Positions 1 through 8,322 are shown, counted from the stretch's first letter. The stretch: 46,950 nt of DNA from Candidatus Saccharibacteria bacterium UBA669 (GCA_002299795.1 DBNP01000030.1:4004-50953), one strand, 5' to 3'. The notes: generated by a model not told the origin, from the letters alone. Translations and numbers: made by a program.

Positions 1-515
1 CCTATTGGCTGGTTAAAGGCTGTTGCGTTGTAAAACATGTTTAACATATTGGTTACTGCGCCCGTACTCCATGTACCTATTGGCTGGTTAAAGGCTATTG
101 CAGTTTGGAACATGAAGCTCATATTGGTTACTGCGCCCGTATTCCATGTACCTATTGGCTGGTTAAAGGCTGTCGCGCCCTTAAACATATAGGCCATATT
201 GGTGACCCTAGACGTATCCCAGCCCGCAAGAGGTTGGTTGAATGGCTGAGGGCGCGTTGGGTTGGCAAGAAACATACTATTCATATTGGTCACTTTTGAA
301 ACGTTCCAGTTGCCTATTGGCTGATTGAACGTCTGCCCATATGTAGATACAGGCGCAAACATATAGCTCATATTTGTGACATTTGAAACGTTCCAGTTGC
401 CTATTGGCTGGTTGAACGCCGGTGCCTCGCTAAACATATAGCTCATATTTGTGACATTTGAGACATCCCAGCCCGATATGTCCTGATTAAATATTGTGGC
501 ACCGTTAAACATAGA
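1..515 (-). repeat. 75-bp tandem coding repeats (DUF285 units)
   Basis: The DNA encoding the leucine-rich repeats is itself repetitive. The sequence for NQPIG recurs at about 1, 76 and 151 with exact 75-bp spacing, then with inserts of 9-15 bp further in. Units at 1-200 are nearly identical to each other, suggesting recent duplication or gene conversion. The array continues beyond the left edge. Confidence 0.8.
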
Positions 516-1304
516 TGCCATTGATGTGACGGTGTGCGGCGGTTCCGCAACGCTAGTGAGGTTAGCTGCGTACTGAAAGCCGACACTGGTAGGTGAAATG
601 GTATTCGACCATTGCTGCACACCAGTGAGACAGCCGCGGTTAGCTGCAGCTATACCGGAACCCGAAATGGTAGTAAGCGGACCGTTGTACGATACGACGT
701 AGCGACCAGCCTTGGTGTAGGTGTGGCTTTGGAGTGTCGTGGTCAGCGGCCCGATAGTTCCATCGCCCCAGTTGATAGTACTGCCCGCTGCTGAAGTGGG
801 TGACGTAATCGGAAGCTGCACAGTATCTGCGCAGCCACTGAGGCGAGTGTCGAACACAAATAGCGTCTGACCCGGATCGGTTGGAACCGGAACACCATTC
901 ACCCCGCCAGCACAGGTGCCTTTTTGTGGCGTATTGCTGCCACTCGACGTGTCAATAAAGTAATACACGCTAGAAATTATTTTACTTTGAACCTCGATGC
1001 AATAGTTATTCGCGTCTCCTGATTGATAGGTGACCAGCACTCCCTGACCAGGCGTATATACGGCCTTTGTTGCATTGGCGCCATCAAACACCATTCCCTC
1101 TGTAAATACCGGGTAGCCGTTTGCCCAAGTTTTGGCATTCTTCATAGCCGACGCAACCTGAATGGCATCGTTTTTTGCCTCACTATCGGCAACACGAGAC
1201 CGCCAACTACCTATTGCGAAGACCGTAATCGTTGTCAGCATGACAAGCAGCACGATCACTACGATTAGTTCAACTACTGTAAATCCATGATACTTATGCT
1301 TCAT
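1..1304 (-). CDS. Prepilin-type N-terminus fused to BspA/DUF285 leucine-rich repeats (partial)
   Basis: Open frame from ATG at 1304 to the left edge (at least 434 codons, no stop); the C-terminus lies outside the window. Residues 1-7 are a short basic leader ending in Gly, followed by FTVVEL and a hydrophobic helix (about 8-30): a class III (type IV) prepilin signal with Glu at mature position 5. Residues about 150-205 contain INWGDGT and a HTYTKAGRYVVSY-like strand, resembling a PKD-type beta sandwich. From about residue 260 there are tandem 25-residue repeats with the pattern FNQPIGNWNVSxVTNMxxMF, typical of DUF285/BspA-like surface proteins. It is probably a pilus-like or membrane-anchored adhesin. 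A TACTAT box ends 7 nt before the ATG. Family assignments rest on motif recognition; the ligand is unknown. Confidence 0.85.
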   Translation of the reverse strand, partial: MKHKYHGFTVVELIVVIVLLVMLTTITVFAIGSWRSRVADSEAKNDAIQVASAMKNAKTWANGYPVFTEGMVFDGANATKAVYTPGQGVLVTYQSGDANNYCIEVQSKIISSVYYFIDTSSGSNTPQKGTCAGGVNGVPVPTDPGQTLFVFDTRLSGCADTVQLPITSPTSAAGSTINWGDGTIGPLTTTLQSHTYTKAGRYVVSYNGPLTTISGSGIAAANRGCLTGVQQWSNTISPTSVGFQYAANLTSVAEPPHTVTSMASMFNGATIFNQDISGWDVSNVTNMSYMFSEAPAFNQPIGNWNVSNVTNMSYMFAPVSTYGQTFNQPIGNWNVSKVTNMNSMFLANPTRPQPFNQPLAGWDTSRVTNMAYMFKGATAFNQPIGTWNTGAVTNMSFMFQTAIAFNQPIGTWSTGAVTNMLNMFYNATAFNQPI

Positions 1305-1311
1305 AGCCCCT

Positions 1312-1317
1312 ATAGTA
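1312..1317 (-). promoter_or_regulatory. -10 box of the prepilin-LRR gene
   Basis: TACTAT on the minus strand, 7 nt before ATG 1304, in the 17-bp gap after uvrC. Transcription would begin at or next to the start codon (leaderless). Confidence 0.5.
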
Positions 1318-1321
1318 CCAC

Positions 1322-2884
1322 CTAGTGTCCGTTGTGTGCAACATACTCTGTAATCCGCTGGGCGCATATCTGACCAACGACACCTGCCAGCTGCTCGTGC
1401 GATGCCCCATAAACACCCCTTGCGCTTCCGAATCGTGTCAGTAGCCGCTTCTTGAGCACCGGGCCAATACCAGGTATGTCATCGAGCTTACTTTTTGTCT
1501 GCCCGCTTCGTCTGAGTGAGGTGTGGTAGCTAATCGCAAATCGATGCGCCTCGTCCCTAATGCGCTGGACGAGCAGCGTAATGTCGCGGTACGGTGACAC
1601 CGATACAGTGCCGCCACGGAGATTGCGAGAGTGCGATCCGGCGTTCTGCTGACCAGGATGTAGATTCACCTCATAATGATACTTGGTGTCTTCGACATAC
1701 AGCCCTGCCACTGGATTAATGCGCGCCTGGGCGAGATTGTCTGTCTTTATATGTGAGCGGGACTTATTGACAATCAGCACCTCCTCACGCTTAGCAACAC
1801 CAATGCAGGGCACCTCAACCCCCCGAGCATCGAGTGCATCGAGCGCCGACGACAGCTGCCCCTTGCCTCCGTCGACCAGCAAAAGATCGGGCATACCCCA
1901 TGCTTTCACATTCTTCTCGCTAAATCGTCGGTAGACTGTCTCATAGATATGCTCGTAGTCATCATTACGCTGCTGTGTCATTTTAAATTTACGATAGTCA
2001 CTCCGGCTACTGACGCCATTCACAAATACCACCAGGCTTGCGACCACGTCCGTACCGCTAGTGTGGCTGATATCAACCGCTTCGATACGTGTTGGGTGGT
2101 GTGGCAGCTCAAGTAATTCTGTCAACTTCACTAGTGCTTGATCCTTACTAATATCAAGGAACTCCTTGTCGCCAAACATGATTCTACGCTGGAGCTCCGA
2201 CAAATACCCAAGCCGATTACGCAGTACGGCGGCCGTCTCGAACTCGTGCTGTCTTGCCGCCCGTTTCATATCGCGCTCAATCTCGCGCACGATACTGATT
2301 CGTCCACCCTTTATATATTTGATGAGCTTTTTAAGATTTGCTCGATATTCGGCACTCGTCGTGTCCGATTTCGGACTAAGCCCCAAGTGAACATCGAGGT
2401 CTGGGCGACCACCCGCCGGTGCTTTGGTGTAGTACGGAAATACCTTGCGTAAATAGCGCAGGGCTTTTTTGACCGCATAGCCGTTATAAAACGGTCCGAT
2501 ATACGTCGCACCGTCGTCGGCCGGATTGCGGGTTGTAGCGACGTGTGGCCACTCACTTTTCATATCGATACGTACAAATAGTTGAGACTTGTCGTCACGA
2601 AGCAAGATGTTATAGCGCGGCATATAGCGCTTCACCATCTCGCTTTCTAGGAAAAGTGCGTCGATTTCACTTTCGGTTTCAACCCAATCAGTATCAGCAA
2701 TCTCAGCAACAAGCGCCAGTGTTTTTTGGTCGAAGTCGCGCGTACTCTGAAAGTACTGGCGTACCCTATTGCGTAGCACCGCCGCTTTTCCTATATAAAT
2801 AATCTCACCGGTGAGTGATTTATGGAAATATACACCTGGGCTTCTAGGTAGCGACTCGAGCTTGCGCGACAACATCTCGTTCAT
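1322..2884 (-). CDS. uvrC: Excinuclease ABC subunit C
   Basis: Makes the dual incisions of nucleotide excision repair together with UvrA and UvrB. The N-terminal GIY-YIG nuclease is clear (GVYFHK at about 17-22, YIGKA at about 30-34, then RNRVRQYF). A UVR-like region follows near residue 205, then the C-terminal RNase H-like nuclease (AVDISHTSG, LLLVDGGKGQ, RDEAHRFA) and a helix-hairpin-helix (IPGIGPVLKKRLL). At 520 aa it is shorter than the usual roughly 600 aa, mainly through compact linkers; catalytic motifs are retained. ATG 2884 follows a TATAAT box by 7 nt. uvrA lies at 8323-11133 and a UvrD helicase at 32668-34770; uvrB is not in the window. Confidence 0.97.
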   Translation of the reverse strand: MNEMLSRKLESLPRSPGVYFHKSLTGEIIYIGKAAVLRNRVRQYFQSTRDFDQKTLALVAEIADTDWVETESEIDALFLESEMVKRYMPRYNILLRDDKSQLFVRIDMKSEWPHVATTRNPADDGATYIGPFYNGYAVKKALRYLRKVFPYYTKAPAGGRPDLDVHLGLSPKSDTTSAEYRANLKKLIKYIKGGRISIVREIERDMKRAARQHEFETAAVLRNRLGYLSELQRRIMFGDKEFLDISKDQALVKLTELLELPHHPTRIEAVDISHTSGTDVVASLVVFVNGVSSRSDYRKFKMTQQRNDDYEHIYETVYRRFSEKNVKAWGMPDLLLVDGGKGQLSSALDALDARGVEVPCIGVAKREEVLIVNKSRSHIKTDNLAQARINPVAGLYVEDTKYHYEVNLHPGQQNAGSHSRNLRGGTVSVSPYRDITLLVQRIRDEAHRFAISYHTSLRRSGQTKSKLDDIPGIGPVLKKRLLTRFGSARGVYGASHEQLAGVVGQICAQRITEYVAHNGH

Positions 2885-2891
2885 GTCATCT

Positions 2892-2897
2892 ATTATA
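2892..2897 (-). promoter_or_regulatory. -10 box of uvrC
   Basis: TATAAT on the minus strand with 7 nt to the uvrC ATG; no Shine-Dalgarno between them, so a leaderless start is likely. Confidence 0.6.
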
Positions 2898-2936
2898 GCT
2901 TATGGCTGCCGCGCACGCCTTGTACCTAGAAATATA

Positions 2937-3272
2937 TTAGGCTAAGTGCGCCTCTAGCTCCTGACGCAGCGCCACTTCTGGCCGCATACCGATGAGCACA
3001 TCGACGACCTTGCCGCGCTTAAAAATCTGCATGTTGGGAATACCTTGTACCCCGTACTGCTGTGCGTACTGGGCGTTGTCACGACTCGCTTCGACGTCAA
3101 CTTTGATGATATCGACTTTTCCGTCGAACTTTTTTGCAACGTCTTCAAGAATAGGCGCCATGGCGCGACACGGTGGGCACCACTGCGCCCAAAAATCTAC
3201 AAGAACAACCCTATCGCTTTCAAGTACCTTTTCTGTAAACTCGCTTTTTGTCGTAATATTATGTAAGCTCAT
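2937..3272 (-). CDS. trxA: Thioredoxin with WCPPC active site
   Basis: Small cytosolic dithiol-disulfide oxidoreductase of 111 aa, the usual thioredoxin length. The fold shows as VLVDFWAQWCPPCRAMAPI near residues 23-41, a KVD-containing strand, and the cis-Pro region GIPNMQIF. The active site reads CPPC instead of the canonical CGPC, which in this family shifts redox potential. The ATG overlaps the TGA of the upstream Fur-family gene (ATGA), with AAGGAGG just before it inside the regulator, so the two are translationally coupled. This suggests the regulator controls a redox or metal-stress function. Confidence 0.95.
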   Translation of the reverse strand: MSLHNITTKSEFTEKVLESDRVVLVDFWAQWCPPCRAMAPILEDVAKKFDGKVDIIKVDVEASRDNAQYAQQYGVQGIPNMQIFKRGKVVDVLIGMRPEVALRQELEAHLA

Positions 3273-3682
3273 ACACCCTCCTTGCTACCATTTTTTGCGT
3301 GCTCATCATTGCACACCTGACAATCACCATACACTGTCAATGGACCAGTGATGTGACACGAGCCTAGTTTCCTGCGTAGTGCCTCGTAGTATTTTTCTGG
3401 GATCGTCATATTTGTCAGTCCATCACACTGCGCACAGCCAAAATGGTCGTGCTGGCTGAGAGTGACGTCATACCGCACCGCACCGTCTTTGGCCTGAGGA
3501 GCAAGTGCAAATACACCATCTTGGTATAGGCGCTGCGTCACACGGTGTACGGTTGTGTCGCTCACGCTAGGAAACTTTTTTCGTAACTCACGCGCAATCT
3601 GCGTATTTGTTGCATGGCCGAGCTCGGCCATAATTAGCCCAATCTCTCGCGTATATTTCGTTGATCTTCGTACTGTCTGCAT
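3269..3682 (-). CDS. Fur-family metal-dependent transcriptional repressor
   Basis: Fur superfamily protein of 137 aa from ATG 3682. An N-terminal winged helix (TNTQIARELRKKF, SDTTVHRVTQRLYQDG) precedes the dimerisation/metal domain with HDHFGCAQC and a second CQVC pair, the structural Cys4 zinc site of this family. The frame could be extended to a TTG at 3718, but that would place the -10 box and a near-perfect palindrome inside the coding region, so ATG 3682 is preferred. First gene of a two-gene operon with thioredoxin. Whether it senses iron, zinc, manganese or peroxide (PerR-like) cannot be told from sequence. Confidence 0.9.
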   Translation of the reverse strand: MQTVRRSTKYTREIGLIMAELGHATNTQIARELRKKFPSVSDTTVHRVTQRLYQDGVFALAPQAKDGAVRYDVTLSQHDHFGCAQCDGLTNMTIPEKYYEALRRKLGSCHITGPLTVYGDCQVCNDEHAKNGSKEGV

Positions 3683-3689
3683 GCGTACT

Positions 3690-3718
3690 ATTGTAAATGA
3701 TTTACGCTGCGATTGCAA
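3690..3718 (-). promoter_or_regulatory. Promoter of the Fur-trxA operon
   Basis: On the minus strand: -35 TTGCAA (3713-3718), 17-bp spacer, -10 TACAAT (3690-3695), then 7 nt to ATG 3682. The spacing predicts transcription starting at or within a base of the start codon. Confidence 0.7.
3693..3705 (-). promoter_or_regulatory. Probable Fur-type operator (autoregulation)
   Basis: GTAAATCATTTAC is a perfect 6+6 inverted repeat around a central base. It overlaps the -10 box of the regulator's own promoter. AT-rich palindromes of this kind are typical Fur/PerR/Zur operators, so binding here would repress the operon. Confidence 0.6.
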
Positions 3719-3734
3719 CCATCAGCAGTAATAC

Positions 3735-4637
3735 CTATGCATGCATGGGGGCGTTTGCCGCTTCATAGCAAGCAGTGGCGTGAAATAGTTTGTGCGCATC
3801 TTGCTTGCAATTATCACAAATAAGAACAAGTTCGTTGCATTCTGGCAATGCGCAGTTTTCATAATTGCTGGTCTTGCCACCACAGTGCGTGCACTCGCCG
3901 ATCACTTTCGTGTGATCGGAAAAGTCCACACCCATCCGGCCATCAAATACATAAAGCTGGCCTTCCCACAAGCCATCGTCGCCATAGGCTTCGCCGTACT
4001 TCACGATACCGCCATCGATTTGGTAGACGTCGTTAAAGCCGCGCTGTTTCATCATGGCGCTGAGGAGCTCGCAGCGCACACCACCCGTGCAGTAGCTAAT
4101 GACTTTTTTGTCTTTGAGGTCATCGTATTTGCCACTGTCGAGTTCACGTTTGAAATCGCGTGAGGTGCGCGTGTCGGGTACGACGGCATTTTTGAAACGA
4201 CCAACCTTGGCCTCGTATTGGTTGCGACCATCAAAAAACACGACATCATCGCCAAACTTTTCGACCATCTCATTGACTTCGTGCGGCTTGAGGTGCGGCC
4301 CTGTGCCGATAACACCGTTTTCATCAACCGCGATTTCTTCCCATGTTTCAAAAGCGACAAGCTCCTTCTTAACCTTCACGCTCATGCGCGGAAAGTTATC
4401 GCGTGACCCCTCGCTCCATTTCCATAAAATGTCTTTAAATCCCGGAAATTGCTTAGTGGCTTTCACATACGCCTTCAAGTCATCCATGTCGCCACCAACC
4501 GTGCCATTGATACCCTGCGCGCTTACCAGGATGCGCCCGTGTAAATTAAGCGAATCGCACAGTGTTTTCTGCCACAGCTTCAGCAGCTCCGGGTCTGTGA
4601 CTGGTGTGAATTTATAATAGAGAAGTATTTTTTGCAT
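3735..4637 (-). CDS. trhO: tRNA uridine(34) hydroxylase, rhodanese family (TrhO/YceA)
   Basis: UPF0176 family protein of 300 aa. TrhO enzymes hydroxylate U34 of tRNA to ho5U using oxygen. Visible are the N-terminal acylphosphatase-like region with VSAQGINGTVGG, a rhodanese domain with DGRNQYEA and the catalytic loop YCTGGVRCE, and a C-terminal Cys-rich segment (CTHCGGK, CALPEC, CDNC) that may bind zinc. ATG 4637 is preferred over GTG 4643 because it lies 8 nt after TATAAT. With mnmA and iscS further along, the window holds two independent wobble-uridine modification routes. An oxygen-dependent enzyme hints at at least microaerobic life. Confidence 0.93.
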   Translation of the reverse strand: MQKILLYYKFTPVTDPELLKLWQKTLCDSLNLHGRILVSAQGINGTVGGDMDDLKAYVKATKQFPGFKDILWKWSEGSRDNFPRMSVKVKKELVAFETWEEIAVDENGVIGTGPHLKPHEVNEMVEKFGDDVVFFDGRNQYEAKVGRFKNAVVPDTRTSRDFKRELDSGKYDDLKDKKVISYCTGGVRCELLSAMMKQRGFNDVYQIDGGIVKYGEAYGDDGLWEGQLYVFDGRMGVDFSDHTKVIGECTHCGGKTSNYENCALPECNELVLICDNCKQDAHKLFHATACYEAANAPMHA

Positions 4638-4645
4638 ATACACTT

Positions 4646-4651
4646 ATTATA
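4646..4651 (-). promoter_or_regulatory. -10 box of trhO
   Basis: TATAAT on the minus strand, 8 nt before ATG 4637; no clear -35 and no Shine-Dalgarno. Confidence 0.55.
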
Positions 4652-4772
4652 CCGTATACTACGTATATTACGTCCGCACTGCGGACCTCTACTCGTCTCA
4701 GCATGGGACGCAGCTAACCAAGTGGCATTCGCGAGTCACTTATATCATAAAGAAAGGAGCCTCACCATAGGC

Positions 4773-6542
4773 ATGAATGAACTTGACACAAACCCAGCAG
4801 CTATCAAAAAGGTGCTACAACTCTATCTATCAATCATCGTACGCGGGTGGCGCTATACGGCCAGCATACTCATCACCGTTGCGCTCGGTAGTACGCTAGT
4901 ATTTTATATTCCACCACTCGTCATTGCCGCTTTGATCCGCGACACAACACCGCATCGTGTTGATGAACTATGGCCATTCATCGCAATATTTGGACTCTCA
5001 TGGCTCGGCGGTGAATTGTTATGGCGACTCGCCCTACACCTGATGATTCGTTTTGAAACGGTCACGATCCGCGCGCTCTACAAAGATGCGCTTGCCGCAC
5101 TGCTTCAGAAAGATCTATCATTTTTTAACAATAGGTTTGGCGGAACCATCACAAAAAATACCCTAGCCTTTGCGCGACGATTTGAAGGATTTTTTGATAC
5201 CATCGTGTTCGAGGTCGTCTCGCAGTTATTCCCGGCAATATTTGCTGCCGTAGTTCTGTGGTTCATTTCCCCATGGCTTTCATTTACCCTATTACTCATG
5301 CTTGCTGTTGGCGGCGTGGTCGTCGTGCCCCTTGTGCGCCGTCGCATTCGCTTAGTGAAAGCGCGTGAAGTCGCTCATGCTGAAATGTCTGGTCACGTTG
5401 CTGACGTGGTTGCCAACATTTCAGCAGTCAAAGCATTTGGTGCCGAGAAACAAGAAGAGGTGACCAACCGTCGCCACGTTGAGCACTTCATCACACAAGC
5501 AGCACGTAGCTGGCATTATCAGAACAACCGCATCGACATGGCAGTTTCACCACTCTATGTCGCAACGAATGTAGTCGGGCTGATGATTGTACTAAGCCTC
5601 GGCGTCGACGTCGCAACAAAGGCAAACCTATTCATCGGATTTAGCTACTTTGCAAACGTCACACGCTTCCTTTGGTCGTTCAATAGTGTCTACCGACGTC
5701 TCGAAGAAGCCGTCACGGAGGCCTCGCTATTCTGTGCGTATATGCTCGAACCGCCCGCTATCAGCGACATTCCTAATGCCAAAAAACTAGCTGCGCATTC
5801 CGGCAAAATTGACTTCGATCATATTACATTCACCCATTCCGAAAATCCCGAAGCGTTGTTTCGTGACTTCTCAGTTTCGATCAATGCAGGTGAAAAAATC
5901 GGTATTGTCGGTCAGTCGGGCGCGGGTAAGTCTACGATCGTAAGCCTGTTGCTGCGGTTTATGGACATTGATAGTGGCACAATCAAAATTGATGGCCAAG
6001 ATATCAGCAAGATTACCCAGCAAAGCCTTCACCAATCAATCGCCTATGTGCCGCAGGAGCCGATACTGTTTCACCGTACCCTGCGCGAGAACATTGCGTA
6101 CGGCAAGCAGGATGCGAGCGAACAAGACATCGTGCGCGCTGCCAAGCAAGCAAATGCCTGGGAGTTCATCGCTCAGCTACCAATGGGACTCGACACACTA
6201 GTCGGAGAGCGTGGTGTCAAATTGAGTGGTGGGCAACGACAACGCATCGCAATTGCTAGAGCAATCCTAAAAGATGCATCCATCCTGGTACTCGACGAGG
6301 CCACAAGCGCCCTAGACAGTGAAAGCGAAAAGCTCATCCAATCTAGTCTTGAAAACCTCATGAAAGGCCGCACGAGTATTGTTATCGCACACCGTCTTTC
6401 AACTATCGCAAAGCTAGATAGGATTGTCGTGCTAGACCATGGGTCTATCGCAGAAGATGGAACCCACGAGCAACTACTAGCAAAACGCGGTATCTATGCC
6501 GCACTGTGGAAACACCAATCTGGCGGGTTCATCGAAGAGTAG
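4773..6542 (+). CDS. ABC exporter, fused permease and ATPase
   Basis: Type IV ABC exporter half-transporter of about 589 aa from ATG 4773. An N-terminal six-helix membrane domain (about residues 25-320) is followed by an ATPase with Walker A GQSGAGKST, Q-loop YVPQEP, signature LSGGQRQR, Walker B ILVLDEATSALD and H-loop IAHRLST. A longer frame reaches back to 4632 but would overlap the trhO start; AGGAG at 4755-4759 supports ATG 4773, though its 13-nt spacing is wide. The cargo (lipid, peptide or drug) cannot be told. It would act as a homodimer or with an unlinked partner. Divergent from trhO. Confidence 0.93.
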   Translation: MNELDTNPAAIKKVLQLYLSIIVRGWRYTASILITVALGSTLVFYIPPLVIAALIRDTTPHRVDELWPFIAIFGLSWLGGELLWRLALHLMIRFETVTIRALYKDALAALLQKDLSFFNNRFGGTITKNTLAFARRFEGFFDTIVFEVVSQLFPAIFAAVVLWFISPWLSFTLLLMLAVGGVVVVPLVRRRIRLVKAREVAHAEMSGHVADVVANISAVKAFGAEKQEEVTNRRHVEHFITQAARSWHYQNNRIDMAVSPLYVATNVVGLMIVLSLGVDVATKANLFIGFSYFANVTRFLWSFNSVYRRLEEAVTEASLFCAYMLEPPAISDIPNAKKLAAHSGKIDFDHITFTHSENPEALFRDFSVSINAGEKIGIVGQSGAGKSTIVSLLLRFMDIDSGTIKIDGQDISKITQQSLHQSIAYVPQEPILFHRTLRENIAYGKQDASEQDIVRAAKQANAWEFIAQLPMGLDTLVGERGVKLSGGQRQRIAIARAILKDASILVLDEATSALDSESEKLIQSSLENLMKGRTSIVIAHRLSTIAKLDRIVVLDHGSIAEDGTHEQLLAKRGIYAALWKHQSGGFIEE

Positions 6543-6600
6543 TTGTTGCCACCCTTACTTCCAGTACTATTTCGTGCTGCAGTATTGATTGGATACTAAA

Positions 6601-6625
6601 CTGGCCGTACATCTCGTACGACCAG
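6601..6625 (-). terminator. Terminator hairpin after rplY
   Basis: Ten-bp stem with a 5-nt loop, CTGGTCGTAC / GTACGGCCAG on the minus strand, followed by TTTAG. The single unpaired position on the plus strand becomes a U-G pair on the minus strand, so it serves the minus-strand L25 gene; it lies between two convergent genes. Confidence 0.55.
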
Positions 6626-6647
6626 CTTAGCTATATGTCCCTAAGTG

Positions 6648-7376
6648 TTATTCGGACTTTTTATCAGCGGCCTCACCTGCGCCGGCAGACGCTGTATCGT
6701 CGCCAGTTTCGGCTTTGACTTCACTCTCATCCTCAGCATCACCTGCCGCCGCATCGTTGGCCGCTGCGAGTGAGCTTGGCTCGTAAACATTTGCAACTAC
6801 CAGGTCGAGTATGCTCTGCTTTTCTTCGTCCTCTTCGTCGGCGTGGCCATCATTGTGCTCCACAATCTCAACCCCAGCCGGCAATACAATATCGGCTACA
6901 GTCACGCGGTCACCCTCAATGGTTAGGCTGAGAATTGATACTTCGAGCGCCTCTGGCAGGTCCATAGGAAGTGCCTTAACTTCAATCTTCTCAAGTGCCT
7001 GCAGGACGATCAAACCAGATCGCTCAGCTGCAGATTCACCCTCACCAACCAGTCGAATTGGCACTTCGGCATGAACAGGCTCATCAGCATTAACCGCATG
7101 AAACGCAACATGTCGAATACTACCGCGCTTTGTTGGGTCGTAGTCGACGCTCTTGATCATAGCAATGCGGCGCTTGCCACCCGTGAGGTTGACTGGTGTG
7201 TGCATGCCAGCACGAATTACCACTTTGCGCAGCTCGCTCGTGTCGGCCTGAACCGCCAATGGCTCCATGTCTTGTCCATAAACCACAGCTGGCGTCATTC
7301 CCTGCTCGCGCAGCTTAGCAACTTTCTTACCATGGAGTTCACGTGTCTCAACTTTAAGACTAATCTTATCTCCCAT
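6648..7376 (-). CDS. rplY: 50S ribosomal protein L25 (TL5/CTC type) with acidic tail
   Basis: Binds 5S rRNA in the large subunit. The N-terminal L25 domain (ISLKVETRELHGKKVAKLR, then PAVVYGQ) is followed by the longer TL5/CTC-type beta domain, up to about residue 185 (ILPAGVEIVEHNDG). The last 55 or so residues are acidic and Ala-rich, as in many CTC proteins, and look disordered. Total 242 aa. A clear Shine-Dalgarno (GGAAGGGAAG) precedes ATG 7376, with a TATACT box at 7429-7434 leaving a roughly 50-nt leader, in contrast to the leaderless genes around it. Confidence 0.95.
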   Translation of the reverse strand: MGDKISLKVETRELHGKKVAKLREQGMTPAVVYGQDMEPLAVQADTSELRKVVIRAGMHTPVNLTGGKRRIAMIKSVDYDPTKRGSIRHVAFHAVNADEPVHAEVPIRLVGEGESAAERSGLIVLQALEKIEVKALPMDLPEALEVSILSLTIEGDRVTVADIVLPAGVEIVEHNDGHADEEDEEKQSILDLVVANVYEPSSLAAANDAAAGDAEDESEVKAETGDDTASAGAGEAADKKSE

Positions 7377-7428
7377 ACTTCCCTTCCTTTCGTCTGGTAC
7401 CTTTTCGGAGTTACATAATAGTGTTTAT

Positions 7429-7434
7429 AGTATA
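7429..7434 (-). promoter_or_regulatory. -10 box of rplY
   Basis: TATACT on the minus strand about 50 nt upstream of the L25 start, giving a leadered transcript with its own Shine-Dalgarno. Confidence 0.4.
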
Positions 7435-7482
7435 GCAGAGACAGCGGTATTAAGCACGTCGAGATATGATACACTGGGGTAA

Positions 7483-8148
7483 ATGGAAGCATTGCTCAAC
7501 TTTATCACTGGTCTTGGTGTGATCGCCGTACTGTTCGTGATTTATGCCGAAAGTGGCTTACTGATTGGCTTTTTGTTTCCTGGCGATAGTCTACTTTTTA
7601 CGGCCGGCTTTCTCGTCCAGCAAGGTATTGGCTCATTTGGCAGTATCAGCATCCATCTCTTTGCCTTCCTGCTATTTCTCTGTGCGCTACTCGGTCAGCA
7701 AACCGGCTATTTCTTTGGCAAAAAAGTCGGACGAAAACTATTTGATCGACCGAATAGTCGCTTTTTCCGCAAAGAAAATTTGGTCCGCACCGAGCAGTTC
7801 TATGAAAAGTACGGCCCCATTGCTATTGTGCTCGCCTGCTTTGTGCCGATTGTTCGTACCTTCGTGCCGATTGTGGCCGGTGTGAGCAAAATGACTTATC
7901 GACAGTTCCTGCCCTACAACATCGTTGGTGCCTTTCTGTGGACATACGGCTTCACATACCTCGGCTACTACGCGGGCAAAGTACTGCACGACATGGGTAT
8001 TAATGTTGAAATAGCCGCACTAATTATTATCTTCCTCAGTATCACGCCTATGCTATGGCATGCGCTCCACACCAAAGAAAGGCGCGCGAACCTATGGGCC
8101 GGCACCAAGCGTGAACTACGCATCGTTTTTGGCAAAGCTAGACGTTAA
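7483..8148 (+). CDS. DedA family membrane protein
   Basis: Polytopic membrane protein of 221 aa in the DedA/SNARE-associated family. Members are thought to flip or recycle membrane lipids such as undecaprenyl phosphate or phosphatidylethanolamine, and to affect membrane potential. Diagnostic features are the early FLFPGDSLLFTAGFL segment, the central FxRxxGP-like stretch (YEKYGPIAIVLACFVPIVRTFVPIVAGVSKM) and GAFLWT before the last helices. The C-terminus is basic. ATG 7483 is preceded by GGGG within a short leader after a TATGAT box. Divergent from rplY; substrate unknown. Confidence 0.93.
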   Translation: MEALLNFITGLGVIAVLFVIYAESGLLIGFLFPGDSLLFTAGFLVQQGIGSFGSISIHLFAFLLFLCALLGQQTGYFFGKKVGRKLFDRPNSRFFRKENLVRTEQFYEKYGPIAIVLACFVPIVRTFVPIVAGVSKMTYRQFLPYNIVGAFLWTYGFTYLGYYAGKVLHDMGINVEIAALIIIFLSITPMLWHALHTKERRANLWAGTKRELRIVFGKARR

Positions 8149-8214
8149 AGCAAGTTGCAAAAAATCACGATTGGGCCTACAGTATACCTGCAGCTTCGCG
8201 ACCTGCACCTTCAA

Positions 8215-8255
8215 CCCCCTCTACCTTGTCGATTATCGCGGACAATACGAGGGGG
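8215..8255. terminator. Stem-loop between dedA and uvrA
   Basis: CCCCCTC (8215-8221) pairs with GAGGGGG (8249-8255), and TTGTC (8226-8230) with GACAA (8241-8245), giving a two-tier hairpin in the 174-bp convergent gap. No strong T-tract follows on either strand, so it may be a bidirectional terminator or an RNA stabiliser. Confidence 0.4.
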
Positions 8256-8322
8256 CTTATCATTTGTTTATGCGCGCCACTAATCGTGTAGCACTATGGC
8301 AGCGACAGGCCACTCTCAATTC

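Noticed and set aside
1..480. Regular 75-bp repeats that could suggest a CRISPR array
   Set aside because: Repeats are in frame, spaced in multiples of three, encode the DUF285 motif and have no unique spacers.
4632..4772. Extension of the ABC exporter to the start at 4632
   Set aside because: It would overlap the trhO start and promoter and adds a non-homologous segment; AGGAG and ATG 4773 fit better.
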